Shown here: positions 1-8,539 of the stretch, in pieces
How the letters are laid out: each line of letters begins with the position of its first letter
How positions within the stretch are numbered: the first letter of the stretch is position 1
From: Microbacterium sp. Leaf151
Lineage (GTDB): Bacteria > Actinomycetota > Actinomycetes > Actinomycetales > Microbacteriaceae
Direction: 5' to 3'
NCBI RefSeq assembly: GCF_001424225.1
Contig: NZ_LMOR01000002.1
Span: forward strand, 372,001-436,000
DNA: 64,000 nt
Made by a program: the position numbers and the translations under genes
Notes under the pieces: generated by a model
Database searches by the model: none
Seen by the model: the letters and a program-made list of their open reading frames with translations, nothing else
Told to the model about the DNA's origin: nothing

Positions 1-1
1 C

Positions 2-121
2 GCGGATCTGGTGGCATCCGCCCTCGCCGGTGACTCCGTCGGCACGTGGTTCGCCCCCAACCCCGATCCCGTCACCCTGGCGACGGGGCCCGTGGGCGCC
101 GTTAGCGCGCCGGTACACTGA
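2..121 (+). CDS. proB: Glutamate 5-kinase, C-terminal end (partial)
   Basis: Only the last 39 codons lie in the window, in the frame starting at base 2 and ending in TGA at 119-121. The visible part contains ALAGDSVGTWFAP, which resembles the segment that closes the amino-acid kinase domain of glutamate 5-kinases. About 20 residues follow and then the protein stops, so the RNA-binding PUA domain of the long (E. coli-type) enzymes is absent. The gene lies 4 bp upstream of proA, the next enzyme of proline synthesis, which supports the call. The assignment rests on a short stretch plus context. Confidence 0.7.
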   Translation, partial: ADLVASALAGDSVGTWFAPNPDPVTLATGPVGAVSAPVH

Positions 122-125
122 GCGC

Positions 126-1385
126 ATGACCGTCATCGCCGCCTCCGTCGACGAGCGCCTGCGTCTCGCGAAAGACGCGGCGCGCGAGATCGCCCTCCTC
201 GATTCCGCTCGCAAGAGCGCACTGCTGAACGCCGTGGCAGACGCCCTCGTGACCGCGTCCGACGACATCGTCGCCGCCAATGCCGACGACCTCGAGCGAG
301 GGCGGGCGGATGCCATCGGCGAGGCACTCCTCGACCGTCTGCGCCTCGACACCGCGCGGGTGGCCGCCCTGGCCGCCGCCGTCCGCGACGTCGCCGATCT
401 GCCCGACCCGGTCGGACGCGTGCTCGACGAGCGCACCCTGCCCAACGGCATCCAGCTGCAGAAGGTCGCGGTGCCGTTCGGCGTCGTCGGGTCCATCTAC
501 GAGGCACGCCCCAACGTGACGGTCGACATCGCCTCGCTCGCCCTGCGCTCCGGGAACGCCGTCGTGCTGCGCGGTGGGTCGGCGGCGCAGCGCACCAACG
601 CCGTGCTCGTGTCGGTCATGCGTGACGCCCTGCAGTCCGAGGGGGTGTCGCCCGAGGCCGTGCAGAGCGTCGACGACTTCGGCCGCGAGGGTGCGCGCGC
701 CCTCATGAACGCCCGGGGTCTCGTCGACGTCCTCGTCCCGCGGGGGAGCGCCGGTCTGATAGAGACCGTCGTCACCGAATCCACGGTGCCGGTGATCGAG
801 ACGGGTGCGGGCGTCGTCCACGTCTTCCTCGACGCCACCGCCCGCGACGACTGGGCGCGCGACATCGTCCTCAACGCCAAGACCCAGCGCCCGAGCGTAT
901 GCAACGCCGTCGAGACCGTACTCGTGCACCGCGGCGCGGCCGACCGTCTGCTGCCGGAGCTGCTGGCATCCCTTTCCGACGCCGGTGTCACCGTGCACGG
1001 AGACGACGAGACCCGTGCGCACGACGGGCGCGTGGTCGCGGCAACCGAAGAAGACTGGGCGCGCGAATACGGCACGCTCGATCTGGCCGTGCGTGTCGTC
1101 GACGACCTCGACGACGCCCTCGCCCACATCCGCCGCTACTCGACGCACCACACCGAGTCGATCGTCACCGACGATCGGGCCGCCGCCGACCGCTTCCTCG
1201 CCGAGGTCGACTCGGCGGTCGTACTCGTCAACGCCTCCACCCGCTTCACCGACGGGGGCGAGTTCGGCTTCGGCGCCGAGGTCGGCATCTCGACGCAAAA
1301 ACTGCATGCCCGCGGACCCATGGGGCTCGCCGAGCTCACGAGCACCAAGTGGCTCGGGCGCGGCGGCGGCCAGGTCCGCGCCTGA
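126..1385 (+). CDS. proA: Gamma-glutamyl phosphate reductase (419 aa)
   Basis: Catalyses NADPH-dependent reduction of gamma-glutamyl phosphate to glutamate-5-semialdehyde, the second step of proline synthesis, in the cytosol. The protein has the full aldehyde-dehydrogenase-like fold: KVAVPFGVVGSIYEARPNVT near residues 112-131, LRSGNAVVLRGG after it, and the catalytic cysteine at about residue 259 in RPSVCNAVETVLV. The C-terminal signature FGFGAEVGISTQKLHARGP is intact and the length is normal. I chose ATG 126 because an upstream in-frame extension to base 30 would overlap the end of proB and has no family similarity. A TACACT box at 114-119 sits 6 nt before the ATG and could serve as a local promoter. 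Confidence 0.97.
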   Translation: MTVIAASVDERLRLAKDAAREIALLDSARKSALLNAVADALVTASDDIVAANADDLERGRADAIGEALLDRLRLDTARVAALAAAVRDVADLPDPVGRVLDERTLPNGIQLQKVAVPFGVVGSIYEARPNVTVDIASLALRSGNAVVLRGGSAAQRTNAVLVSVMRDALQSEGVSPEAVQSVDDFGREGARALMNARGLVDVLVPRGSAGLIETVVTESTVPVIETGAGVVHVFLDATARDDWARDIVLNAKTQRPSVCNAVETVLVHRGAADRLLPELLASLSDAGVTVHGDDETRAHDGRVVAATEEDWAREYGTLDLAVRVVDDLDDALAHIRRYSTHHTESIVTDDRAAADRFLAEVDSAVVLVNASTRFTDGGEFGFGAEVGISTQKLHARGPMGLAELTSTKWLGRGGGQVRA

Positions 1386-1435
1386 CCGCCTAAAATGGCT
1401 TTGCGCGCCGCGCAGACCACTCGAACGGAGTACTG

Positions 1436-1660
1436 ATGACTTTCGCCACGCTTCTCGCCCACGCCGCCGAAGAAGGCGGACACCACGGCGGCAACGTGCA
1501 GGCCGAGACCTTCTGGGTCGGTGCCGTGGCATTCGTGGTCTTCGTGCTGCTGAGCCTGGTCACGCTGTCGTACCGCAACGTGTCGAACCGCCACGCGCAC
1601 AAGGCCGAGGCCTACGCGCAGAAGCACGGCGCGCCTGTCCCCGAGGCGCACGGCCACTGA
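1436..1660 (+). CDS. Small His-rich single-pass membrane protein (74 aa)
   Basis: Unrecognised small protein with one hydrophobic segment at about residues 25-46, flanked by histidine-rich ends (EEGGHHGGN before it; [14 protein letters not shown] and EAHGH after it). A GGAG ribosome-binding site precedes the ATG. It lies between proA and nadD with 50 bp upstream and 10 bp downstream, so it probably belongs to the same operon. The histidines might bind a metal, but nothing in the sequence assigns a function. Confidence 0.8.
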   Translation: MTFATLLAHAAEEGGHHGGNVQAETFWVGAVAFVVFVLLSLVTLSYRNVSNRHAHKAEAYAQKHGAPVPEAHGH

Positions 1661-1670
1661 GGCCCACCGT

Positions 1671-2267
1671 ATGTCGGTGACGCGCGCCCCTCGCATCGGG
1701 GTCATGGGTGGGACGTTCGATCCCATCCATCACGGTCACCTCGTTGCGGCGTCCGAGGTCGCGCAGTCGTTCGATCTCGATGAGGTCGTCTTCGTGCCCA
1801 CGGGCCGCCCGTGGCAGAAGCACGACGTCACCGAGAGCGAGCACCGCTATCTCATGACGGTGATCGCGACCGCATCCAATCCGCAGTTCACCGTCAGCCG
1901 CGTCGACGTCGATCGGGCCGGCCCCACCTACACGATCGATACGCTGCGCGATCTGCACGAGCAGCGTCCGGGCGCCGAACTGTTCTTCATCACCGGCGCC
2001 GACGCGGTCGAGCAGATCCTCAGCTGGCGCAACCATCAGCAGTTGTGGGACCTGGCGCACTTCGTCGCCGTCTCGCGTCCCGGCCACGTGCTGAGCACCG
2101 AGGGGCTCCCTTCCGAGAACGTGAGCCAATTGGAGATCCCCGCCCTGTCGATCTCGTCCACAGACTGCCGCGCCCGTGTGCGTCGAGGACACCCCGTGTG
2201 GTACCTCGTCCCCGACGGCGTCGTGCAGTACATCGCGAAGCACCATCTCTACCGGAGCAAGGCATGA
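1671..2267 (+). CDS. nadD: Nicotinate-nucleotide adenylyltransferase (198 aa)
   Basis: Transfers AMP from ATP to nicotinate mononucleotide to form deamido-NAD in NAD synthesis. The nucleotidyltransferase motif [12 protein letters not shown] lies at residues 13-24, and the C-terminal ISST signature appears as [13 protein letters not shown] near residue 163. The middle motif [15 protein letters not shown] is also typical. Length is normal. The stop overlaps the start of the next gene by 4 bp (ATGA), which indicates translational coupling. Its place two genes before rsfS is the conserved actinobacterial order. Confidence 0.96.
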   Translation: MSVTRAPRIGVMGGTFDPIHHGHLVAASEVAQSFDLDEVVFVPTGRPWQKHDVTESEHRYLMTVIATASNPQFTVSRVDVDRAGPTYTIDTLRDLHEQRPGAELFFITGADAVEQILSWRNHQQLWDLAHFVAVSRPGHVLSTEGLPSENVSQLEIPALSISSTDCRARVRRGHPVWYLVPDGVVQYIAKHHLYRSKA

Positions 2268-3382
2268 GCACTCCCGACACCCCCGAGACGCCCGCCCTGA
2301 CCCGCCGTCAGTTGCGCGAGCTGCGTCAGACCGGCGCCACGCCCATCATCACGTCGAACGACTACACCGTGGCCCCGGATGCCACGGCGCAGACCGCCGA
2401 GACCGAGTCCCCGGTCGCCGACGTCCCGTCCCCGGACGAAGCGGCTCCGACCGCCGAGCCCGAATCTCCGGATGCCGCGGCACCGACCGCGGAGCCCGCG
2501 CCGACCGCCGAGCCCGAGTCTCCGGATGCCGTGGCGCCGACCGCCGAGCCCGAAGCGCCCGCTGTCATCGCGGCCGTCCCGACCGCTGATGAACGCACGT
2601 CGTCGGCCGACACGGCGCGCCCGGTCGATCCGGCGCCCGCCGCCGCTTTCGATTCCTACACCGAGGCCGGCGCCGACCACGGTGTCTCCGGCCTCACCCG
2701 CCGGCAGGCGCGCGCTCAGGAGAAGATCCGTACGGCATCCGTGCCCGTGATCAGCCCCGACCTCGAGTCGTCGGCGCCGCTCGTCGCGTCCACGCCGACG
2801 CCCGACGACGCATCTCAGCCGGCCATCTTCCGCCCGGCGGCGGCCGAGGCCCCCGCCCCCGCGGCGGCTCCCGCACCGTCGGTGGTCAACCCCGCCCTCG
2901 GCTCCCAGCTGCTCGACGGCGCGACGCCCGATGTGTCGCTCCCGTCGTCGTTCGACCAGCTCATCTCGCGCACCACCGGAGCGACCGGAACGGTCTCGAC
3001 CCCGAATTCGCTGATCCTCTCGCAGACGCCCACGGGCGCGCCGCTCGTGGGCCCGGTGACGGCGACCGGCGAGATCATGATCACGGGCACGTTCGACCTG
3101 CCCGAGGGCCTCGGTTCTGTCGGGCACGCCCCCGGCACCACTGACGGCCGCGACGCCGACGCCGTCCTCCTCGACGGCGAGCTTCCGGCCGCCTCGTCAC
3201 CCACCCCGATCGCGGCGAGTGCCGCGATCAGCACCGTCAAGCAACCCGGGGAGATCATCCGTCCCCCGGCGCCCGAGAAGGGGAGCAAGCTCCTCGTGGG
3301 TCTCATCATCACGACGGGTGCTCTCTTCCTGGCGGTGGTCGGAACCCTCGGCCTCGCCTTCACGACAGGAGTCTTCCGATGA
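2264..3382 (+). CDS. Ala/Pro/Glu-rich protein with C-terminal membrane anchor (372 aa)
   Basis: Not recognised beyond being a conserved neighbour of nadD and rsfS. The N-terminus carries [11 protein letters not shown] (about residues 11-21), and a second copy of the motif, [12 protein letters not shown], appears near residue 143. Between them is a low-complexity stretch with repeated units of the type [11 protein letters not shown] single transmembrane helix lies about 25 residues from the C-terminus ([20 protein letters not shown]), followed by a short tail. The layout suggests a long cytoplasmic region with a C-terminal anchor, but the topology is inferred. ATG 2264 overlaps the nadD stop and the end overlaps the rsfS start by 4 bp. 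Confidence 0.85.
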   Translation: MSTPDTPETPALTRRQLRELRQTGATPIITSNDYTVAPDATAQTAETESPVADVPSPDEAAPTAEPESPDAAAPTAEPAPTAEPESPDAVAPTAEPEAPAVIAAVPTADERTSSADTARPVDPAPAAAFDSYTEAGADHGVSGLTRRQARAQEKIRTASVPVISPDLESSAPLVASTPTPDDASQPAIFRPAAAEAPAPAAAPAPSVVNPALGSQLLDGATPDVSLPSSFDQLISRTTGATGTVSTPNSLILSQTPTGAPLVGPVTATGEIMITGTFDLPEGLGSVGHAPGTTDGRDADAVLLDGELPAASSPTPIAASAAISTVKQPGEIIRPPAPEKGSKLLVGLIITTGALFLAVVGTLGLAFTTGVFR

Positions 3383-3759
3383 CCGCCACCACCAACGGTA
3401 AAGAGATGGCGCAGATCGCCGCTCTCGCCGCCGACGCCAAGGGCGGCGACGATCTCGTCGCCCTCGATGTGTCGGAGCCCCTTCCCCTCGTCGACGTCTT
3501 CCTCCTCGTCACCGGTCGCAACGAGCGCAACGTCGCTGCGATCGCCGACGAGATCGAAGAGAAGCTGCTCGAGGCAGGCCACAAGCGTCTCCGCCGCGAG
3601 GGCCGTCAGGAGTCCCGCTGGGTGCTGCTCGACTTCGGCGACCTCGTCGTGCACGTCTTCCACGAGGAGGAGCGCGTGTACTACGGCCTGGAGCGCCTCT
3701 GGAAGGACTGCCCCGTAGTCCCGCTCGAGATCCCCACGCCGGCGCACGCCGCGGAGTAG
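3379..3759 (+). CDS. rsfS: Ribosome silencing factor (126 aa)
   Basis: Binds ribosomal protein uL14 on the 50S subunit and blocks joining with 30S during nutrient limitation (family knowledge; DUF143/Iojap). The sequence shows the family core: ALDVSEPLPLVDVFLLVTG, then NVAAIADEIEEKL, then RRAGRQESRWVLLDFGDLVVHVFH-type residues at about 74-95 and YYGLERLW near 100. Length is normal. It is the last gene of the proB-to-rsfS run and overlaps the preceding gene by 4 bp. A strong hairpin follows 13 bp after the stop. Confidence 0.96.
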   Translation: MTATTNGKEMAQIAALAADAKGGDDLVALDVSEPLPLVDVFLLVTGRNERNVAAIADEIEEKLLEAGHKRLRREGRQESRWVLLDFGDLVVHVFHEEERVYYGLERLWKDCPVVPLEIPTPAHAAE

Positions 3760-3772
3760 CCCCCACTCGACG

Positions 3773-3800
3773 ACGCCCTCTGCCCCGCGGCAGGGGGCGT
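3773..3800. terminator. Bidirectional hairpin terminator between rsfS and the TAXI gene
   Basis: Left arm 3773-3784 and right arm 3789-3800 pair over 12 bp with one G:U wobble around a 4-nt loop, followed on the plus strand by TCTTCG. It sits between convergent genes and probably serves both. Confidence 0.8.
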
Positions 3801-3837
3801 TCTTCGCGTTCGGGTCCCGCTGCTGCCGTGGCGTCGC

Positions 3838-4773
3838 TCAGCCGTACCGCTCGCGGTACCGGCGCTCAGCGGCGGGGTGCAACGGCACGGGCAGCGTGTC
3901 GATCAGACTCGCCGGTGTCAGGTATTGGACGCCGAGGGAACCGGGCGGCACGAGCCGCGCGGCGTCGTCGATGAGCACATCGACCAGGCGACGCGCCAGG
4001 TCGTCATCGAGGTCGCGGTGGGTCAGGAGCAGGTTGGCGACACCGATCGTCGGAACAGACGTGTCGGCGCCATAGACGCCCGCGGGGATCGTCGTGGCCA
4101 CATATGCGTCGGGGTACCGTCGCAGCAGCTTGGGCAGGACGGGCGTCGTGTCGAGCACGCGGATCGGCGTCCGATCGGCCAGGTCGGCGATCTGGGGTGT
4201 CGGAACGCCGCCCGACCAGAAGAGCGCGTCGATGCGGCCCTGCTCGAGGTCGACGACCGCATCGCGGAACGGTCGTTCGATCGTGACGGGAGGCGTCGAC
4301 GTCGACGTCAGGTCCCCGGCATCCAGAAGCCGGCGCGCGGTCGCCGCCGCTCCCGATCCCGCCGCACCCAGTGAGACGACGCGCCCCGACAGGTCGGCGA
4401 GCGAGGTCAGGCCGTCGGCGGCGCGCACGATGCACTGCAGGTAGTTCTGGTAGACCCGTCCGATGGCGACGAGGTCGTCGCCCGGAGTGGCTGCTGCCGC
4501 GGAGTCCGCGAGAGAGAGTGCCAGCTCGACGCTCCCGGCGTCGAGCAGGGCGAGGTTCTCGACGCTGCCCTCCGTCGCGAGCGCCGTGATCTCGACGCCG
4601 CCGGTCTCGCGTGCGACCGCGCTCAGCAACTGGCCGAATTCCAGATAACTCCCTCCGGGCTCGCCGCACCCGAGGGTCAGGGCGCGGGGCGGGGCGGGGG
4701 AGCAGCCGGCGAGACCGACCGCTCCGGCGGCCATGCCCGCCCACAGGAACCCGCGTCGGGTGAGCCCCGTCAC
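3838..4773 (-). CDS. TAXI-family solute-binding lipoprotein (311 aa)
   Basis: Looks like a TRAP-associated extracytoplasmic immunogenic (TAXI) substrate-binding protein: LGCGEPGGSYLEFGQLLSAV after the signal sequence, then ATEGSVENLALL, and later the typical PVTIERPFRDAVVDLEQGRIDALFWSGG region. The N-terminus has a twin-arginine motif (TRRGF, residues 5-9) and a lipobox LAGC with Cys24, so it is predicted to be a Tat-exported lipoprotein. GTG 4773 overlaps the kinase stop (GTGA). No TRAP membrane subunit is present in the window, so it more likely presents a ligand to the neighbouring sensor kinase than feeds a transporter. That role is inference. Confidence 0.88.
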   Translation of the reverse strand: MTGLTRRGFLWAGMAAGAVGLAGCSPAPPRALTLGCGEPGGSYLEFGQLLSAVARETGGVEITALATEGSVENLALLDAGSVELALSLADSAAAATPGDDLVAIGRVYQNYLQCIVRAADGLTSLADLSGRVVSLGAAGSGAAATARRLLDAGDLTSTSTPPVTIERPFRDAVVDLEQGRIDALFWSGGVPTPQIADLADRTPIRVLDTTPVLPKLLRRYPDAYVATTIPAGVYGADTSVPTIGVANLLLTHRDLDDDLARRLVDVLIDDAARLVPPGSLGVQYLTPASLIDTLPVPLHPAAERRYRERYG

Positions 4774-6158
4774 GATCGCTCCCACAGCAAGCGAGCCGCG
4801 AGCCCCCCGGATGCGGAGCGGTCGAGGACGAGCCGCCCGCCGGCGGCGCGCATCAACTGGGCCACGATCGCGAGCCCGAGGCCCGTTCCGGTCTGCGTCG
4901 CGTCGCGGCCGGCGCGCCAGAACCGCGTGCCCATGCGGGCGAGGTCGTCGTCGGCGAGTCGCGTACCGGAGTCCTCGACCACGAGCCGGATGCCGTCGGC
5001 ATCCTGGGCGAGACCCACGCGGACCTCGGCCGCGGGGCCGGCGTACTTGGCCGCGTTGTCCAGGAGCACGTCGACCATCTCGTCGAGGTCGGCGCGCCCG
5101 CACGGGACCGTGACCGCCGGGCCCGGAGCGGTGGTCAGCCGGAGCCCCGCAGCCTCCAGACGGTCGCGGTGACGGTCCGTGATCTCCGCAGCCGTGACGG
5201 TGCACTCCCGCGCGGCACCGTCGTCGCGCGCCGGATCGCGCCCCCGCGACTGCGCCGCGGCGCGGTGCTCCGCATTCGCGAGGGTGAGCATGCGCCCCAC
5301 CGTGTATTCGAGTCGATCGAGGTCGTCATCGACGGCCGCGAGGTCGGTGGCCGCCTCTCCCTCTCGCGGTAAGCCGTCCACGCGCAGCCGGATCGCGGCG
5401 AGAGGCGTCCGCAACTGATGCGAGGCGTCGGCGACGAATCCGCGCTGCTGCTCGAGGCTGCTCTCGACCTCGGCCGTCATCTCCCCGAACGCACGGCTGA
5501 GGCGTCGAAGTTCGGGCGGGCCCGAGGGGCGCAGGGGCGAGGGGTCGCGGTGGGCGGTGACGTCGGCGACCGCGGCGTCGAGGGCGCGCACCGGGCGCAG
5601 GATCCATCGCGTCCACACCAGCGACGCCCCCATGAGGGCGCTGAGCAGCAGCACGCCGATGACGACGATCACGGCCCAGGCACGCGACACGTCCATCTGC
5701 GCGTCGCGGAGGTCGACGGCGAGTACCACGACGCCGGTCGACAGGTCGCCGGCGGCGATCACCGGCACGGCCACGACGGAGGTGTCCGGGCCCCAGGGCG
5801 TGACGCGGGGGAGCACGAGCTGGGGGAGAGCTCGGGATGCCGCGGTCACGAGCTCGTCGACACGCTCATCGCGCGATACGTCGCCGGCGGAGGCGACGGC
5901 ATCCCCGGCCTCGTCGAGGACGAGCACCGACTCGCCGTAGACCGCGTGGAAGCGCTGGAGGTAGGTCTGTAGGCCCTCGGCGTCGCCCTGCACGAGCGCG
6001 GTGCGGGCACGCTGCACGACCTGGTCGAGGGCGGCGGTGCGCTGCAGGGCGAGCTGCTGCGTGCGGGAGTCGGCGATCGACTGGGCGACGGGGATGAGCA
6101 CGGCGATGACCGCGATCAGCCCGAACACGAGCAGCGGCAGCAGGACGCGCAGCTTCAT
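4770..6158 (-). CDS. Sensor histidine kinase (462 aa)
   Basis: Membrane kinase of a two-component system. Transmembrane segment 1 is at about residues 4-26, followed by an extracellular sensor region of about 120 residues, a second helix near 146-172 and a HAMP linker. The phosphoacceptor box reads FVADASHQLRTPLAAIRLRV, the N-box has LLDNAAKYA and the ATP lid has VVEDSG and GTGLGLAIVAQLM, so all catalytic boxes are present. The tandem-helix single-sensor layout resembles TctE-type kinases. Start ATG 6158 overlaps the regulator stop by 4 bp, so regulator, kinase and TAXI protein are co-translated. Confidence 0.95.
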   Translation of the reverse strand: MKLRVLLPLLVFGLIAVIAVLIPVAQSIADSRTQQLALQRTAALDQVVQRARTALVQGDAEGLQTYLQRFHAVYGESVLVLDEAGDAVASAGDVSRDERVDELVTAASRALPQLVLPRVTPWGPDTSVVAVPVIAAGDLSTGVVVLAVDLRDAQMDVSRAWAVIVVIGVLLLSALMGASLVWTRWILRPVRALDAAVADVTAHRDPSPLRPSGPPELRRLSRAFGEMTAEVESSLEQQRGFVADASHQLRTPLAAIRLRVDGLPREGEAATDLAAVDDDLDRLEYTVGRMLTLANAEHRAAAQSRGRDPARDDGAARECTVTAAEITDRHRDRLEAAGLRLTTAPGPAVTVPCGRADLDEMVDVLLDNAAKYAGPAAEVRVGLAQDADGIRLVVEDSGTRLADDDLARMGTRFWRAGRDATQTGTGLGLAIVAQLMRAAGGRLVLDRSASGGLAARLLWERS

Positions 6159-6811
6159 CCGGCATCCTCGAGGCGGTAACCGACCCCGCGGACCGTGGTG
6201 ATGGTCAGCCCGGGGAGCTTCTGGCGCACCTGACCCAGGTGCACGTCGAACGAGCGCGACGACGTCGCGTACGCGTCGCCCCACACCTCGTCGAGGATCT
6301 GCTGACGGCTGACGATCTGGCCCGCGCGCCGGGCGAGCGAGAACAGGATGCCGAACTCGTTGGGCGTGAGCGCCACGTCGCTCCCGTCGACGGTGACGCG
6401 CCGGGCGTCGACGTCGATGTCGACCGGGCCGACCTGCACGCGCGTGGGCTCATCGGGAGGGGTGTAACGGCGGGTGACGGCGAGCAGCCGAGCGAGCAGC
6501 TCGTGCAGGCGCACGGGCTTGACCAGGTAGTCGTCGGCACCGAGCGACAGCGCCCGCACCGTCGAGCGCTCGTCACCACGGGCGGTGACGACGATGACCG
6601 GGATCTGACTCACCGCGCGCAGCTGGCGGAGGACATCGAGGCCGTCCATGTCTTCCAGGCCCAGGTCGAGCAGCACGACCTGCGCGTCGCGGTGGCGCAG
6701 CAGCACGTCGCTTCCACGGCTGACGCGCGTGCTCGCGTGGCCGGCGCGCTGCAACGCCGAGACGAGCGCTGCGGCGACGGAGCCGTCGTCCTCGGCCACG
6801 AGTACGTGCAT
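6155..6811 (-). CDS. OmpR/PhoB-family response regulator (218 aa)
   Basis: DNA-binding partner of the adjacent kinase. The receiver domain (residues 1-115) has the acidic pair EDD at 7-9, the phosphoacceptor Asp49 in VVLLDLGLED, and the conserved Thr and Lys in VVTARGD and LVKPVR. The C-terminal winged helix (about 130-218) carries LTPNEFGILFSLARRAGQ and TTVRGVGYRLE. I chose ATG 6811 because it starts the receiver fold and has a TACGAT -10 box 6 nt upstream on the minus strand, giving a leaderless transcript. Direct repeats upstream suggest autoregulation. Confidence 0.96.
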   Translation of the reverse strand: MHVLVAEDDGSVAAALVSALQRAGHASTRVSRGSDVLLRHRDAQVVLLDLGLEDMDGLDVLRQLRAVSQIPVIVVTARGDERSTVRALSLGADDYLVKPVRLHELLARLLAVTRRYTPPDEPTRVQVGPVDIDVDARRVTVDGSDVALTPNEFGILFSLARRAGQIVSRQQILDEVWGDAYATSSRSFDVHLGQVRQKLPGLTITTVRGVGYRLEDAG

Positions 6812-6817
6812 GTCCTC

Positions 6818-6883
6818 ATCGTAGGCATGCCCCTGCGCGGGGGATCGCTGCGGGCCGGGCGTGAATGTAAGGCGGATGTAAGG
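6818..6883 (-). promoter_or_regulatory. Response-regulator promoter with 11-bp-spaced direct repeats
   Basis: A minus-strand TACGAT box (6823-6818) lies 6 nt before the regulator start. Upstream of it the octamer ATGTAAGG occurs twice on the plus strand, at 6865-6872 and 6876-6883, exactly 11 bp apart. Tandem repeats with one helical turn of spacing are how OmpR/PhoB-type dimers usually bind. The site lies in the 189-bp divergent gap and could also control the MHS transporter. Binding is inferred from pattern and position. Confidence 0.6.
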
Positions 6884-7000
6884 ATCCGCACGGAGGGCCG
6901 CCGCTTGTCGACATGATGTCGGCATACGTCTCGTCGTCGTCGCCGGGAGACTCCGACGGCACACGAGACGAGAACCGTCCATCGACCGATCGGATCTCCT

Positions 7001-8383
7001 ATGTCAACGACGACACCACCGGCCACCACGACCACGATCCCCACGAGTCTCCGCCGCTCCATCTCGAACACCTTGAAGGGCTCGGCGGGCAACCTCGTCG
7101 AGTGGTACGACGTGTACGTCTACTCGGTGTTCGCGGTGTACTTCGAGTCGCAGTTCTTCAGTTCCGACGACAAGAACTCGACGATCTACGTCTGGGCGAT
7201 CTTCGCCGTCACCTTCCTCATGCGCCCCATCGGCTCCTGGTTCTTCGGCCGCTTCGCCGATCGCCACGGTCGACGGCTGTCGTTGACCGTGTCGGTCTCG
7301 CTGATGGCGTTCTGCTCCCTCATCATCGCCTTCGCCCCCACCGCCGAGATGATCGGTGTCGGCGCCGTCGTCATCCTGGTGTTCGCCCGTCTCGTGCAGG
7401 GCTTCGCGACCGGTGGCGAGTACGGGACGAGCGCGACCTATATGTCGGAGGCGGCCATGCCCGGCCGACGCGGCTTCCTCTCGTCGTTCCACTACGTCAC
7501 CCTCGTCGGTGGTCACGTGCTGGCTCAGACGACCCTGCTCGTCATGGTGCTCACCCTCGATGAGGAAGCGATCACGTCGTGGGGCTGGCGCGTCGCGTTC
7601 GCCATCGGCGGTGTCGCCGCGGTCGCGGTCTTCTGGATGCGGCGCACGATGGACGAATCGCTGGAGAAGAGCGTCATCGACGACACCAGGTCGGGCCGGT
7701 CGAAGGACTCCGGGTCGATGCGCGATCTCCTCGTGAACAACTGGCGCCCGCTGCTGCTCTGCTTCGCCGTCACCGCGGGCGGCACGGTCGCGTTCTACAC
7801 CTACTCGGTCACCGGCCCCAACATCGTCAAGACCGCCTTCTCGGGCGGCGACGTGATCACCGGCACCGTCATCAACCTCATCGCCCTCACCGCTCTGATG
7901 CTCATGCAGCCCCTCGGCGGGTGGCTGAGCGACAAGGTCGGCCGCAAGTCGCTGCTGGTCTTCTTCGGCGTCGGCGGCGTGCTGTACACGTGGTTCCTCA
8001 TCACGATGCTCCCGCAGCAGACCAACGAGTTCGCGGCCTTCGCGATCCTGTTCGGCGGCTTCGTCATCCTCACCGGCTACACCTCGATCAACGCCCTCGT
8101 GAAGGCCCAGCTCTTCCCCACCCACGTGCGTGCGCTGGGCGTCGGCCTCGGATACGCCCTCGCCAATTCGTTGTTCGGCGGGACGGCACCCCTGCTGTAC
8201 GCCGGAGCGCAGAGCACGGAGCAGGTTCCGCTGTTCATCGTGTATGTGACGGCCATCATCGCCGCGTCGCTCGCGGTGTACATCTTCGCCCTGCGCAACA
8301 AGGCGCCGAACTGGCTCGAAGACGAGCTCGTCATGCGCGAGGCGCAGACGGCGCGGACCCGCGTGCCCGTCTCGTCGCGCTGA
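7001..8383 (+). CDS. MHS-family MFS metabolite:H+ symporter (460 aa)
   Basis: Twelve-helix major-facilitator transporter of the metabolite:H+ symporter group (relatives carry 2-oxoglutarate, citrate, shikimate or betaine). The N-terminal GNLVEWYDVYVYSVFAVYF is the MHS signature around helix 1. The loop 2-3 motif GRFADRHGRR occurs near residue 83, and the mirrored loop 8-9 motif GWLSDKVGRKSLL near 307. Substrate cannot be read from sequence. It is divergent from the regulator-kinase-TAXI operon, the usual arrangement for a sensed and imported carboxylate. A hairpin follows 10 bp after the stop. Confidence 0.93.
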   Translation: MSTTTPPATTTTIPTSLRRSISNTLKGSAGNLVEWYDVYVYSVFAVYFESQFFSSDDKNSTIYVWAIFAVTFLMRPIGSWFFGRFADRHGRRLSLTVSVSLMAFCSLIIAFAPTAEMIGVGAVVILVFARLVQGFATGGEYGTSATYMSEAAMPGRRGFLSSFHYVTLVGGHVLAQTTLLVMVLTLDEEAITSWGWRVAFAIGGVAAVAVFWMRRTMDESLEKSVIDDTRSGRSKDSGSMRDLLVNNWRPLLLCFAVTAGGTVAFYTYSVTGPNIVKTAFSGGDVITGTVINLIALTALMLMQPLGGWLSDKVGRKSLLVFFGVGGVLYTWFLITMLPQQTNEFAAFAILFGGFVILTGYTSINALVKAQLFPTHVRALGVGLGYALANSLFGGTAPLLYAGAQSTEQVPLFIVYVTAIIAASLAVYIFALRNKAPNWLEDELVMREAQTARTRVPVSSR

Positions 8384-8393
8384 TCCACTCTTC

Positions 8394-8423
8394 GGACGCC
8401 CCTGCCCCACGGCGGGGGCGTCC
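8394..8423 (+). terminator. Terminator of the MHS transporter gene
   Basis: A 13-bp stem (8394-8406 with 8411-8423, one G:U pair) around the 4-nt loop CCAC begins 10 bp after the transporter stop codon. Confidence 0.85.
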
Positions 8424-8503
8424 GTCGTTCGGGGGAAGGGATGCCGCGTCGCCGGGCCGAGGGGAGGGTGCGGCCGCGTCGACGACCGCTCCTGACAAAC
8501 GAC

Positions 8504-8531
8504 GAAAGCCCCCGCCGAAGCGGAGGCTTTC
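8504..8531 (-). terminator. Terminator downstream of tRNA-Ala
   Basis: Arms 8504-8515 and 8520-8531 pair over 12 positions with one mismatch around CGAA. Read on the minus strand it follows the tRNA by about 8 nt and is succeeded by TTTCGTCGTTTGT. Confidence 0.85.
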
Positions 8532-8539
8532 TCTCTATG

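Noticed and set aside
102..1532. Long minus-strand frame antisense to proA (476 codons)
   Set aside because: Arg/Gly/Val-rich shadow of a GC-rich gene on the opposite strand; the plus-strand proA has all family motifs.
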